DNA of 64,000 nucleotides from Acholeplasmatales bacterium. Its GTDB lineage: Bacteria > Bacillota_I > Bacilli_A > Izemoplasmatales > Hujiaoplasmataceae. Positions 43,706-52,002 of the stretch are shown here, piece after piece (the stretch's first letter is position 1; each line of letters starts with the position of its first letter). Under the pieces are notes generated by a model that saw only the letters and a program-made list of their open reading frames with translations, made no database searches and was not told the origin of the DNA. The stretch spans positions 56,210 through 120,209 of the forward strand of contig DMTN01000042.1 of assembly GCA_003477305.1 (NCBI GenBank), given 5' to 3'. The translations under genes and the position numbers were made by a program.

Positions 43706-45243
43706 GATCCCGCCTCCGTTGTGCGTTGACGCTTGAGGCCAAGCATGTAAAGACCCAGTTCTTCTTCCGTATAGGCTGCGAGATCGTCGATGTGGGCGAC
43801 GATTTCACCCTGGTGAAGGACGATCGCACGCCGACAAAGCGTTCGGATTTCGGACAAATCGCTGGAAATGAGCAGAATCGCCTTCCCATGTTGACGCAAG
43901 AGCTCGATGTGGTCGTGAATCGTCCGGACCGAGCCGACGTCGACGCCGCGCGTCGGCTGGTCGGCGATCAACACGGTCTTGCACGCGCTGATTTCGCGTC
44001 CGCAGACGACCTTCTGCATATTGCCGCCGGAAAGATGGCGGATCGGTTCCCGAAGCGATTCGTGACGCACTTCATAACGTTCCGCAAGACGCTTTGCGTA
44101 GGCATCCAGTTTGCGGTCGGATTGAAATGGCCCGATGTTGAATTGCCGGTCATCGCGGATCGCGGCCGTCGCATTGTCGACGAGCGAACCGTCGAGATCG
44201 ACGCCGTCTTTCATCCGATCTTCCGGAATGAACGAAAGTCCATGGCGCCGGATGCGCGCAATCGACAGGCCCTGGAGCGAATCGCCGGCGAGTTGGACCG
44301 ACCCGGCATACGCCGTCTTGCGTCCGGTGAGGATGTCGACGAGTTCCCGCTGTCCGTTTCCTTCGACGCCGACGACGCCGAGCAATTCGCCGCCGCGCAC
44401 TTCGAAGGTGATCCCCCGGAGCGCGGACTTGCCGCTCGGGGAGAGACAGGAAACGTCATGCATCGACAACAGCACGGGACCGGGGTCGATTGATTCCAGG
44501 ATTGGTTCCGGCAACGGATCGCTGCCGATCATGAGTCTTGAGATTTCCTGTTCCGATATGGATGCAACGTCGTACGTCCCGACGGTCCTGCCTTTGCGCA
44601 TGATCGTGATGCGGTCGCAGATCGCTTTGATTTCCGGTAGTTTGTGGGTGATGACGATGATGGTCCGGCCGGCTTTCCGAAGCGCAGTCAACTGCTCAAA
44701 AAACCGTTTCGTCTCCTGAGGGGTCAAAACGGCGGTCGGTTCATCGAGGATGATGATGTCGGCGCGACGCGCCAGGACTTTGAGGATTTCGACTTTTTGC
44801 TTGTTCGCGACCGAAAGATCGCGGATGAAGGCATCCGGATCGACGGGCATGTCGAATCGTTCGGCCAACGTCCGGACGAGTTCTCGCGCCGCTTCGCGGT
44901 CGAAAAGACCGTGTCTTTTGGGTTCGATGCCGAGGCTGACGTTTTCGGCGACGGTCAGGTCGTCGACGAGCATGAAATGCTGATGGACCATTCCGATGCC
45001 ATGGGCCATCGCGATGTTCGGATCGGCCATGACGACCGGTTTTTCGTTGATGAAGATTTCGCCGCGCTGTGCCTTTTCCATGCCGAAAAGGATTTTCATG
45101 AGCGTCGTCTTTCCGGCGCCGTTCTCCCCGGCGAGCGCATGGATCTCACCCGCATCGACGGAGAACGAAACGTCGTCCGCGGCGATGATCCCGGGGCCGT
45201 AGGATTTGCAGATGCCTTGCATCCGCAATATCGGAAGTGACAT
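43702..45243 (-). CDS. nupO: Nucleoside-type ABC ATPase with two nucleotide-binding domains
   Basis: 513 residues from the ATG at 45243 (GGAGC upstream). Two ABC domains: the first with GENGAGKTTL near residue 37, the second from about 250 with the degenerate GVEGNGQREL Walker A and LSGGNMQKV signature. This is the sugar/nucleoside-type double ATPase. It energises the two permeases and follows the BMP protein gene by 17 bases. Confidence 0.92.
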   Translation of the reverse strand: MSLPILRMQGICKSYGPGIIAADDVSFSVDAGEIHALAGENGAGKTTLMKILFGMEKAQRGEIFINEKPVVMADPNIAMAHGIGMVHQHFMLVDDLTVAENVSLGIEPKRHGLFDREAARELVRTLAERFDMPVDPDAFIRDLSVANKQKVEILKVLARRADIIILDEPTAVLTPQETKRFFEQLTALRKAGRTIIVITHKLPEIKAICDRITIMRKGRTVGTYDVASISEQEISRLMIGSDPLPEPILESIDPGPVLLSMHDVSCLSPSGKSALRGITFEVRGGELLGVVGVEGNGQRELVDILTGRKTAYAGSVQLAGDSLQGLSIARIRRHGLSFIPEDRMKDGVDLDGSLVDNATAAIRDDRQFNIGPFQSDRKLDAYAKRLAERYEVRHESLREPIRHLSGGNMQKVVCGREISACKTVLIADQPTRGVDVGSVRTIHDHIELLRQHGKAILLISSDLSEIRTLCRRAIVLHQGEIVAHIDDLAAYTEEELGLYMLGLKRQRTTEAGS

Positions 45244-45260
45244 GATCTGTGCTCCTTCGT

Positions 45261-46415
45261 TCATTCGAGGTCGTTGAACAGGTTGTCGATTTCATCGAGC
45301 GTGAGGTCGAAGCGCGACGTCACGTCGAGTTCGCCCGCGATGATCGCGGCCTTCAGGGTTTCCAGTCGTTCGCGCAGTTCTAGCGGTACTTTCGCGATGT
45401 AGTTTGCATTCACCGCGAGATCGATGATGCCTTCGGCGAGGCCGTAGCTGACCAACGCGCCGAACGCGAGTGTTCCGGCCTGATATGCGACGACCGTGTC
45501 GAAAATGACGTCTCCGACTTTCTTCATGACGGAAGTCACGATCAGTCCGGCACGCACGGGATTGGATTCGGCATAATACAGATATTGGTCGGAGTCGACG
45601 CCGATTACGTATTTCGTCTTGGTCTGCGCGGCGTCGATGACGCCGAGTCCGGCCTGCGAGGCGGCGGCGAAGATGACGTCGGTGCCATTCGTATACTGGA
45701 CCGAGGCCAGCGCTTTCGCCTGGGTGGAGTCATTGAAATTGCCGACGAACGAATTCGTCAACGAAACGCGGATGAGGCTGCGGGCGTTCTCATAGGCGAT
45801 GCCGGCCGCATAGCCGACCGCGAAATCATAGATGATGTCGTTGCGCATGCCGCCGATGAACCCGACCTTGCCGCTTGCCGTGACCGGCGCGGACATGCCG
45901 GAAGTGCCGTTCGCCATCGCGGCCGCAAGGACGCCGGCGAGAAACCCGCCTTCGTTCTGACGGAACAGAATCGAGTGGACGTTGGGATACTCCGCTGCGG
46001 CGCCGTCTTTGATCTCCGTATCGAAGATGACATAGTCTTTGTCGGGATAGCGGTCGGCGACCTTCTGGAGCGATTCGCGCATCTGCGTGGTAGCGCAGAT
46101 GATGAGGTCATAGTCTTGCTGCGAGACGCGGTAGAGCGTCGTCTCCCAGCCCGACTGATTGGTCCCCATTTCGATCGTCTTGGCGTCAATCACGTCGCCA
46201 TATTCGGCATTCAGGCGTTCGATGCCCGCATCGGCGGAGTCGAAGAACGACATGTCGCCGAGATTACCGTTGACCAAAAGGACAACGTGCAGTTTGCCGT
46301 CGTCGGTCGTGGTGGTGACTTCTCCGTCGCCGGTCGTCGCGGTCGTTGCGAGGCCGCAGCCGATCAAGGAAAACAGGGTCAGGAGTGCCAGCGTCATTCC
46401 GAGTAGTTTTTTCAT
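45261..46415 (-). CDS. bmpA: BMP family nucleoside-binding lipoprotein
   Basis: 384 residues. Lipobox SLIGC at about 16-20, a short Thr-rich tether, then a BMP (PnrA-like) binding fold: LVNGNLGDMSFFDSADAGI, DLIICATTQMRESLQKVADRYPD, GGFLAGVLAAAMA, GFIGGMRNDIIYDF and DSDQYLYYAESNP. It captures purine nucleosides outside the cell in related systems and delivers them to the NupOPQ-like transporter encoded next. Confidence 0.92.
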   Translation of the reverse strand: MKKLLGMTLALLTLFSLIGCGLATTATTGDGEVTTTTDDGKLHVVLLVNGNLGDMSFFDSADAGIERLNAEYGDVIDAKTIEMGTNQSGWETTLYRVSQQDYDLIICATTQMRESLQKVADRYPDKDYVIFDTEIKDGAAAEYPNVHSILFRQNEGGFLAGVLAAAMANGTSGMSAPVTASGKVGFIGGMRNDIIYDFAVGYAAGIAYENARSLIRVSLTNSFVGNFNDSTQAKALASVQYTNGTDVIFAAASQAGLGVIDAAQTKTKYVIGVDSDQYLYYAESNPVRAGLIVTSVMKKVGDVIFDTVVAYQAGTLAFGALVSYGLAEGIIDLAVNANYIAKVPLELRERLETLKAAIIAGELDVTSRFDLTLDEIDNLFNDLE

Positions 46416-46449
46416 GTCATGCCATCCTTCCGACGTCCGCGTCCGGACC

Positions 46450-46467
46450 CCCGGCTGGATGGCCGGG
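46450..46467 (-). other. GC-rich hairpin between DUF4430 and BMP genes
   Basis: A six-bp CCCGGC/GCCGGG stem around a six-base loop, with no T run. It lies in the 110-base gap of the operon and may tune mRNA stability or read-through to the transporter genes. Confidence 0.4.
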
Positions 46468-46525
46468 AGCCGGATTCACGGATGGATTCGTCGATCTTTG
46501 ATTTCGGTTGCGAGTGGTCGTTTTT

Positions 46526-46993
46526 TTACCAGGAGACTTCTTCGAAAATGAACTGCAGAAAATCGCCGTTGCGGACCTGCGAAGAATTGGCGCCGACGAG
46601 CAAGCCGTCGCCGTTGATGGATCCCATCCAGTACATGCTGTTTGTTCCGTTGACGTAAGAATCGACGGAAGTGATGAATCCGGAGTCCGTGGCGGAAACC
46701 TGCGCGATGCCCTTGCTGGTGCAGGCGCCGAGGAAGGCTTCATAGAAGGTCGGATTCGAGGATACGACGGTCACCGTTCCATTGAACAGTTCGGTGTTGT
46801 TCGGACCCATGATCTGCAGATAGACGGTCCGGGTGACTTCCCATCCGGACAGAGTGGCCGGTTCATAATGACCGGTGTCGCTGCCGAGTGCGAAGATGGT
46901 GGTGGGGGCTGCGGTGGTCGTGGTCGTTTCGTTGCAGCCGATCAGTGCGAATGCGACAAACAAAGCAAGAACCAAACCAAATACTTTTTTCAT
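46526..46993 (-). CDS. DUF4430-type lipoprotein
   Basis: 155 residues from the ATG at 46993 (AGGAGG upstream); upstream in-frame codons are noncoding. Lipobox ALIGC near residue 20, Thr-rich tether, then a domain resembling DUF4430 (transcobalamin C-terminal-like): TFYEAFLGACTSKGIAQV, FITSVDSYVNGTNSMYWMGSING and a GDFLQFIFEEV end. Such proteins often bind cobalamin or another ligand at the surface. The gene lies inside the nucleoside operon, which is unusual. Confidence 0.65.
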   Translation of the reverse strand: MKKVFGLVLALFVAFALIGCNETTTTTAAPTTIFALGSDTGHYEPATLSGWEVTRTVYLQIMGPNNTELFNGTVTVVSSNPTFYEAFLGACTSKGIAQVSATDSGFITSVDSYVNGTNSMYWMGSINGDGLLVGANSSQVRNGDFLQFIFEEVSW

Positions 46994-47009
46994 CTTTTCC
47001 TCCTGTATG

Positions 47010-47028
47010 TTAACACTTTTCGTGTTAA
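47010..47028 (-). other. Intercistronic hairpin, PHP / DUF4430 genes
   Basis: A 7-bp stem TTAACAC/GTGTTAA, loop TTTTC, covering the PHP stop codon (47025-47027) and just upstream of the next ribosome site. No T run follows; it may be an mRNA stability element. Confidence 0.4.
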
Positions 47029-48479
47029 ATCCCCATGAAAATCGGATTGGTGATGGCGTACAGCGCTTCTTCTCCGAGGACTTCAAAGACGAGCCAATCG
47101 CCCGCCTCGAGACCATCGAGCGTGACGACATCCTGATACCACATCGAGCCTTCCGCGGCGTCGATGGTCATTGCGACTTCACCGTTTCGGTAGATGATGA
47201 TCTGGCTCATCTGATCGCGCGAGAAGATGGAGAGGTCGATCGTGACGGACGTCTCGCCGTCAAGCGAATACGTTTCGCCGTAACCGACGCCGCCGATCGT
47301 CGCAACGATCATCGGGCCGTTCGTCATGTAGCTGTTGCCGTTCTTGATGGCGGTCAGAATCGATTCTTCGGTGAACTCGCCCGGGATGTTCAGAACCGTC
47401 GCCGGAACGCCGCTGTAGACGCCGCGGCGAAGGTAACTGTCGGTATAACGTCCCGCCTCGGTCGACAGATTGGCATAGCCGGCGGTATACGCGCCGATGA
47501 TCGAATGGTTGTCCGATCCGCCGGTCCCCGGCAGATACTTGATCTCGCCGGATGCGTGCATATTGAGCAGTTCGAACCATTTGAGCTTGGCTGCGAGGTT
47601 TTCGTTGGCGTTCGGTTCATAAAGGCCGTTCCAGATTTCGATCGTGTCGAATTCTTCGACGATCTCCCAGTAATGGTACCCGAGCAGGGAAGATGCGAAC
47701 GGGTGGTTGATCTGGGCGAGGCCACCACTTCGGACGATTTCCTGCATCATGTCCGTGATGTCGGCGATCGGATCGTCGCCTTTCAGGACGCTGATGTCGG
47801 CCTGTTCGAAGACGTTGCCGATGCCGAGCGACTGAAAGTGACCGAAGTCGGTCGTGACTTCGACGGCGCGGATCGCGCGGAACAGGATCGGATTCCCGAG
47901 TAAGTCATAGGCGGCGACGAAGCGATTGCCCTGAACCCATTCCGCCAATCCGGCAGCCGTGTTGTGATCGGACAAAAACCCGAAGTGAAGACCGTTGCTG
48001 ATGTTCGACAAGAGGACTTCGTCGACCGTCTGCTTCCCATCGCTGTATGTCGTATGTTGATGGAGATCTCCCATATACCAATGCAACGATACGCCGTCGT
48101 ACAGATGCGTCAGACGGACGTCGTCCAGATAATAGGTTTTGTAACTTTCAACCGTCACCGTTTTCGAATAAATCGAGTATTCCGGCCCGCGAACGTAGGT
48201 GATCGTGTACGTACCCTCGTCGAGGAAGAGACGATATCCTGATAACATGTTCGAATTCAGACGCATCATGTCACCGGCCGCATTCGTGATGATGATGCCG
48301 GCGGTGATCATGTCGCCCGAATCGGTGAGGATGCGTCCATATAGCGTCGCCGGATAGGTTTCTCCGGAAGTCGTGGAAAGTTCCGTAGTCATCGTGGTCG
48401 TCACCGATGCGGTGCATCCGGCGGCGAACAAGAGTCCGCAGGCGCAGCATAGAACAAGGATTTTCTTCATCATCTTCAT
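47025..48479 (-). CDS. CehA/McbA-type PHP metallohydrolase lipoprotein
   Basis: 484 residues from the ATG at 48479, following AAGGGG. The signal ends at FAAGC near 20, followed by a Thr/Ser-rich tether. A carboxypeptidase-regulatory-like beta domain (about 40-110) precedes the PHP domain, with GDLHQHTTYSDGK near residue 132, FLSDHN near 165 and a late GSDNH. The C-terminal 150 residues are beta-rich. It would hydrolyse a phosphoester, carbamate or similar bond outside the cell. It follows the LacI gene by 2 bases. Confidence 0.85.
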   Translation of the reverse strand: MKMMKKILVLCCACGLLFAAGCTASVTTTMTTELSTTSGETYPATLYGRILTDSGDMITAGIIITNAAGDMMRLNSNMLSGYRLFLDEGTYTITYVRGPEYSIYSKTVTVESYKTYYLDDVRLTHLYDGVSLHWYMGDLHQHTTYSDGKQTVDEVLLSNISNGLHFGFLSDHNTAAGLAEWVQGNRFVAAYDLLGNPILFRAIRAVEVTTDFGHFQSLGIGNVFEQADISVLKGDDPIADITDMMQEIVRSGGLAQINHPFASSLLGYHYWEIVEEFDTIEIWNGLYEPNANENLAAKLKWFELLNMHASGEIKYLPGTGGSDNHSIIGAYTAGYANLSTEAGRYTDSYLRRGVYSGVPATVLNIPGEFTEESILTAIKNGNSYMTNGPMIVATIGGVGYGETYSLDGETSVTIDLSIFSRDQMSQIIIYRNGEVAMTIDAAEGSMWYQDVVTLDGLEAGDWLVFEVLGEEALYAITNPIFMGI

Positions 48480-48481
48480 CG

Positions 48482-49501
48482 TCACCCCTTCCGTGCTTTC
48501 GTGCTGTTGCGGATGATCAAGTGCGGTTCGAGTTGATGATATTCGTCATCAAGTCCTTCATGCTTCAGGCGATCATAAAGCAGCTTCCACGCCTGTTCGC
48601 CGAGGGCGGGGACGGACTGGTGGATCGTCGTGAGCGGCGTCGGCAGGATGTTGGAGAAGAACAGGTCGTCGAACCCGACGATCGAAATGTCCTCGGGTAC
48701 CTTCAGACTTCGCGATTGCACGGCCTGGTACGCGCCGTACGCCATCAGATCGTTGGAAGCGAAGATCGCGCTGACGCTGCGGTCAAGCAAGATGTGCGCC
48801 GCGCTTCTGCCGCTTTCAAACTGATAGTCCCCGACGGCGACGAGCGATTCATCGAACGGGATGCCGGCTTCCGTGAGGGCGTTGACATAGCCTTTCAGGC
48901 GGCGTTCGGCGGTATAACTGCCGCGCGGCCCGGTGATGCAGCCGATCCTTTTGTGTCCAAGCGAAATGAGATGGGCCGTCGCCATCATCCCGCCTTTGCT
49001 GTGATGAATCGAAACACCGGGGCATTTCAATCCTTCGATCCAACTGTCGAGCGCGACGAACGGCACGCCGAGATCATCGAGGAGCGTGATGAAGGCGGTG
49101 CTGCGTTCTTTGTTTTCATCTTGCGAAAAAGCGATGATCAACCCGTCGATGCCGCGATTGACGAGCAAGTTGACGGCCGACAGATCCTTGGCAGGATCAT
49201 TGTTGGTATTGGAGAGGATCATCGAGTATCCCGAAGCGGTGCAAAACCCGTCGACGCTGCGGGCCAGTTCCGCAAAGAACGTGTTCGCGATGTCCGGGAG
49301 GATCAGTCCGATCGTATTCGTCTTCTTCGTCACGAGCCCGACGGCGAAATGGTTGGGAGCGTAGTTGCATTTCGAGGCGATGTCGCGGATCCGATGCGCG
49401 GTCGTCTCGGAAACGGTATTCGGCTTGTCGTTTAGAATGAGCGAGACCGTCGTGACCGAAACATTGGCTTCGCGGGCGATGTCGCGGATCGTGTACTTCA
49501 T
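48482..49501 (-). CDS. LacI family transcriptional regulator
   Basis: 339 residues from the ATG at 49501. HTH at about 4-25 (TIRDIAREANVSVTTVSLILN), hinge near 50-60, then a ribose-binding-type ligand domain (IGLILPDIANTFFAELARSVDGF, GIDGLIIAFSQDEN, VGFDDLFFSN). Its ATG overlaps the ribokinase stop (ATGA). It probably represses its own operon through the palindrome upstream of rbsK, released by ribose or a nucleoside. Confidence 0.93.
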   Translation of the reverse strand: MKYTIRDIAREANVSVTTVSLILNDKPNTVSETTAHRIRDIASKCNYAPNHFAVGLVTKKTNTIGLILPDIANTFFAELARSVDGFCTASGYSMILSNTNNDPAKDLSAVNLLVNRGIDGLIIAFSQDENKERSTAFITLLDDLGVPFVALDSWIEGLKCPGVSIHHSKGGMMATAHLISLGHKRIGCITGPRGSYTAERRLKGYVNALTEAGIPFDESLVAVGDYQFESGRSAAHILLDRSVSAIFASNDLMAYGAYQAVQSRSLKVPEDISIVGFDDLFFSNILPTPLTTIHQSVPALGEQAWKLLYDRLKHEGLDDEYHQLEPHLIIRNSTKARKG

Positions 49502-50427
49502 CGTTTCGCTCCTTTCATCTGACGCAAGAACGATTCGATTTCCGGCGTATCGGGGATCGAGCATTGCGCCCCCAGCCGGGAAATCGTGAGCGCTGCGGCG
49601 GCGTTGGCAAATGCCAACGCATCCTCGACGCCGGACCCCGAAGCGATTGCGACGGCGATCGAACCGACAAACGTATCTCCGGCGGCCGTCGTGTCGACGA
49701 CCTTCACCGGACAGGCTTCCACGAAACGAACCGTGGCTTGATTTCCGTAAGCGCATCCGTCGGAACCGAGCGTAATGATGACTTCGCGGACGCCCTCGTT
49801 GATCAGTCGGGCGATTGATTCGATCGCGAACTGCGGCTGGCCGGTCCGGATTCCAGTGATGCTCTCCGCTTCGGTTTCGTTTGGAATGATCAAATCGACA
49901 TGGCTTAACAAATCGCGGTCGAGCGTTCCTGCGGGAGCGGGATTGAGGATCGTGAACATGCCTTTCGCTTTCGCGGCGATGACGCCATATTTCATCGCTT
50001 CATAGGGAATTTCCATCTGTGTCAGATAAACGTCGTCGGGATTGGCGTCGGATAGCGCAAGATCGATCTGCGCACACGAGGTCTCGGCGTTCGCGCCGGC
50101 GGCGACAACGATGCGATTGTCGTTTCCGGTTATCAATATGAGCGCGGTACCCGTTGGAATTTTCGGAACTTGGCGAATGTGATCGACGCTGACGCCGGTT
50201 TTCCTGAGTTCGGCAATCAGTTCATCGCCGAACACATCGGCTCCGACACTGCCGACCATGCGGACGATGGCTCCCTGACGGGCGCAGGCAACGGCTTGAT
50301 TGGCGCCTTTGCCTCCGGGGTTCATGAAAAAACCGTTACCCATCACCGTTTCTCCCCGTTTGGGGACGGCCGGAATCCGAAATACCATATCCATGTTCAA
50401 GCTGCCGACGACCAGAATTTTCCGCAT
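49498..50427 (-). CDS. rbsK: Ribokinase
   Basis: 309 residues from the ATG at 50427 (the ORF extends to 50451). PfkB/ribokinase family: VVGSLNMDMV, GGKGANQAVACARQGA, anion-hole and catalytic Asp in DTTAAGDTFVGS. It phosphorylates ribose to ribose-5-phosphate. It is the first gene of the operon and directly precedes the LacI gene. Confidence 0.92.
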   Translation of the reverse strand: MRKILVVGSLNMDMVFRIPAVPKRGETVMGNGFFMNPGGKGANQAVACARQGAIVRMVGSVGADVFGDELIAELRKTGVSVDHIRQVPKIPTGTALILITGNDNRIVVAAGANAETSCAQIDLALSDANPDDVYLTQMEIPYEAMKYGVIAAKAKGMFTILNPAPAGTLDRDLLSHVDLIIPNETEAESITGIRTGQPQFAIESIARLINEGVREVIITLGSDGCAYGNQATVRFVEACPVKVVDTTAAGDTFVGSIAVAIASGSGVEDALAFANAAAALTISRLGAQCSIPDTPEIESFLRQMKGAKR

Positions 50428-50457
50428 ATGGGATTCCCCAATCCTATCCAAAGTTGG

Positions 50458-50519
50458 TAAATCGATTTAGTAAAACGTTTTACTATAATTATACTACACT
50501 ATGAAGAAAGCGCTGTCAA
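50458..50519 (-). promoter_or_regulatory. Promoter and operator of the ribokinase-nucleoside operon
   Basis: Minus strand: TTGACA (50514-50519), 17-base spacer, TAGTAT (50491-50496), overlapping TATAAT (50488-50493). An 18-bp perfect palindrome (50468-50485, TAGTAAAACGTTTTACTA) lies right downstream of the -10, overlapping the expected transcription start. A second 12-bp palindrome TAAATCGATTTA (50458-50469) abuts it. The central CG is typical of LacI-family operators. Confidence 0.78.
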
Positions 50520-50572
50520 GATGATTTCGAGAAAAAACATGTTCACCTCTCCAGTCCCGTAAAGCCAAAAAA

Positions 50573-50599
50573 AAGACAAGACGATGGTTGTCTTGTCTT
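50573..50599 (-). terminator. Terminator after acyltransferase gene
   Basis: A 10-bp stem, 50573-50582/50590-50599, with a minus-strand run of eight T. It separates the acyltransferase gene from the ribokinase promoter. Confidence 0.88.
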
Positions 50600-50653
50600 G
50601 CGCTTCGTGACGATGCGATCCGACGGATGAACCTTTCGGGTTCGGGGAGAATA

Positions 50654-51856
50654 TCAATTCTCCGACGTTCGTCCGGCGCGGATGACATCGCCCGCGATCG
50701 CAACCTTGGCACATACATGCGGGTTCGTTTTCGGATGAAAGAAATGCAAAGAACCGCGGTGATAGAATTCGAATTCGTCGTCGCATCGGAAGGGAATTCC
50801 TTCCAACACCTGTTTCGACAAACCGAACCGCTCTTTCAATCCGGCGATGACACCCTCGAAATAGATGCCTTCCTTCGTGACGCTCACGACCCCTTCGCCA
50901 TACGTATCGCGCTTCGGATTCGTCATATCCATCCGATGGACCGTGACATCCATCGCGAAGTCGAATGAATCTTGTTCGAACCGCGTCTGTTCGTGCGCGT
51001 GTTGTCGGAGGTTCCAATCGCGGATCGTCCGGATTTTGGGAATCGGCGAAACGAACGTCATGTCTTCGCGCAGTATGGCGTCGAACCCGCAGGCGCGGCA
51101 GCGGATGTGATGTTCCGCGGCGTCGAGCGTGAATTCCGAGGCGCAACGGGGACAGACGTAGAGGATCCCGTCGAGACCAGCCGTCAAATCGGGAGACCGA
51201 TAGACATGTCCGGTCCGGGAGGCGTATTCGAACTCGTCATGTTGGATGTTCGCCGTGACGAAATCGTCAAGTTCGGAACTCGACATCGATGCGTACTCAT
51301 CCGGATCGACGCGGCGTTTCACATCGATCTCGACGATCCCTCGGCGAGGGTGCTTCGCCCATTTAGGGCTGGCGAGCGACGCTCCCGAGATTTCCACGAA
51401 GACGAGCGGCACGTTCAGTTTCTTCAAAAACGCCCCGGTTCCGGTCGTGACGACCTGGCTCGTTCCGTCGGTGCCGAGGCGCGCTTCCGGAAACATCAGG
51501 ATGTACCGCTCGTCGCGGACCGCCTTGAACGTCTTCCGGATTGCTTCGACGTCGGGATAGAGCATCGACTTGGGAATCGCCTTGAGCCGTCTGAGCAGGA
51601 AACGCATGAAGGGATGGCGAAAGTAAAACCGATTGGCGATCAAGGTTAGTCGGTGTTTCGGGAACGCCTGCGGCAAATACGCCCAGTCCCAATAGGAAAG
51701 ATGGTTCGCCAGGATCACCACCGGTCCCTTGAGCGGTTCGACGAGGTGATTGTGGATGATGACACGGCGACGGCGTCGGGATAACCATAGGATCGGAAGA
51801 AATAACAGCCAGTAGAGAAAGCCGTTCGGAATGCTTTGGTTTCGTTCCTTTTTCAT
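50654..51856 (-). CDS. PlsC-like acyltransferase with zinc ribbon
   Basis: 400 residues from the ATG at 51856 (AAGGAGG upstream). An N-terminal membrane segment, the acyltransferase motif NHLSYWD (HX4D) near residue 57, a FPEARLGTDG motif and a middle CPRCASEF...CRACG zinc ribbon. The last 170 residues match no family I know. It would transfer an acyl chain to a glycerophosphate-like acceptor. The zinc ribbon and long tail set it apart from normal PlsC. Confidence 0.75.
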   Translation of the reverse strand: MKKERNQSIPNGFLYWLLFLPILWLSRRRRRVIIHNHLVEPLKGPVVILANHLSYWDWAYLPQAFPKHRLTLIANRFYFRHPFMRFLLRRLKAIPKSMLYPDVEAIRKTFKAVRDERYILMFPEARLGTDGTSQVVTTGTGAFLKKLNVPLVFVEISGASLASPKWAKHPRRGIVEIDVKRRVDPDEYASMSSSELDDFVTANIQHDEFEYASRTGHVYRSPDLTAGLDGILYVCPRCASEFTLDAAEHHIRCRACGFDAILREDMTFVSPIPKIRTIRDWNLRQHAHEQTRFEQDSFDFAMDVTVHRMDMTNPKRDTYGEGVVSVTKEGIYFEGVIAGLKERFGLSKQVLEGIPFRCDDEFEFYHRGSLHFFHPKTNPHVCAKVAIAGDVIRAGRTSEN

Positions 51857-52002
51857 CGAACCGCCTCCTTCTTGCGGATCTCGATGGAAGACGATCCGAC
51901 ATTGATTGCTGATCAAAATGATACCATGCCTTTTCTGATTTCGACACCTTTTTGCATGGTCGTCCGATTCGATGGATGGTTCGCCCTCAAATCGGTTCGC
52001 GG

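Noticed and set aside
49502..49756. 85-residue N-terminal extension of the LacI regulator
   Set aside because: It overlaps the ribokinase gene; the ATG at 49501 gives the standard HTH start.
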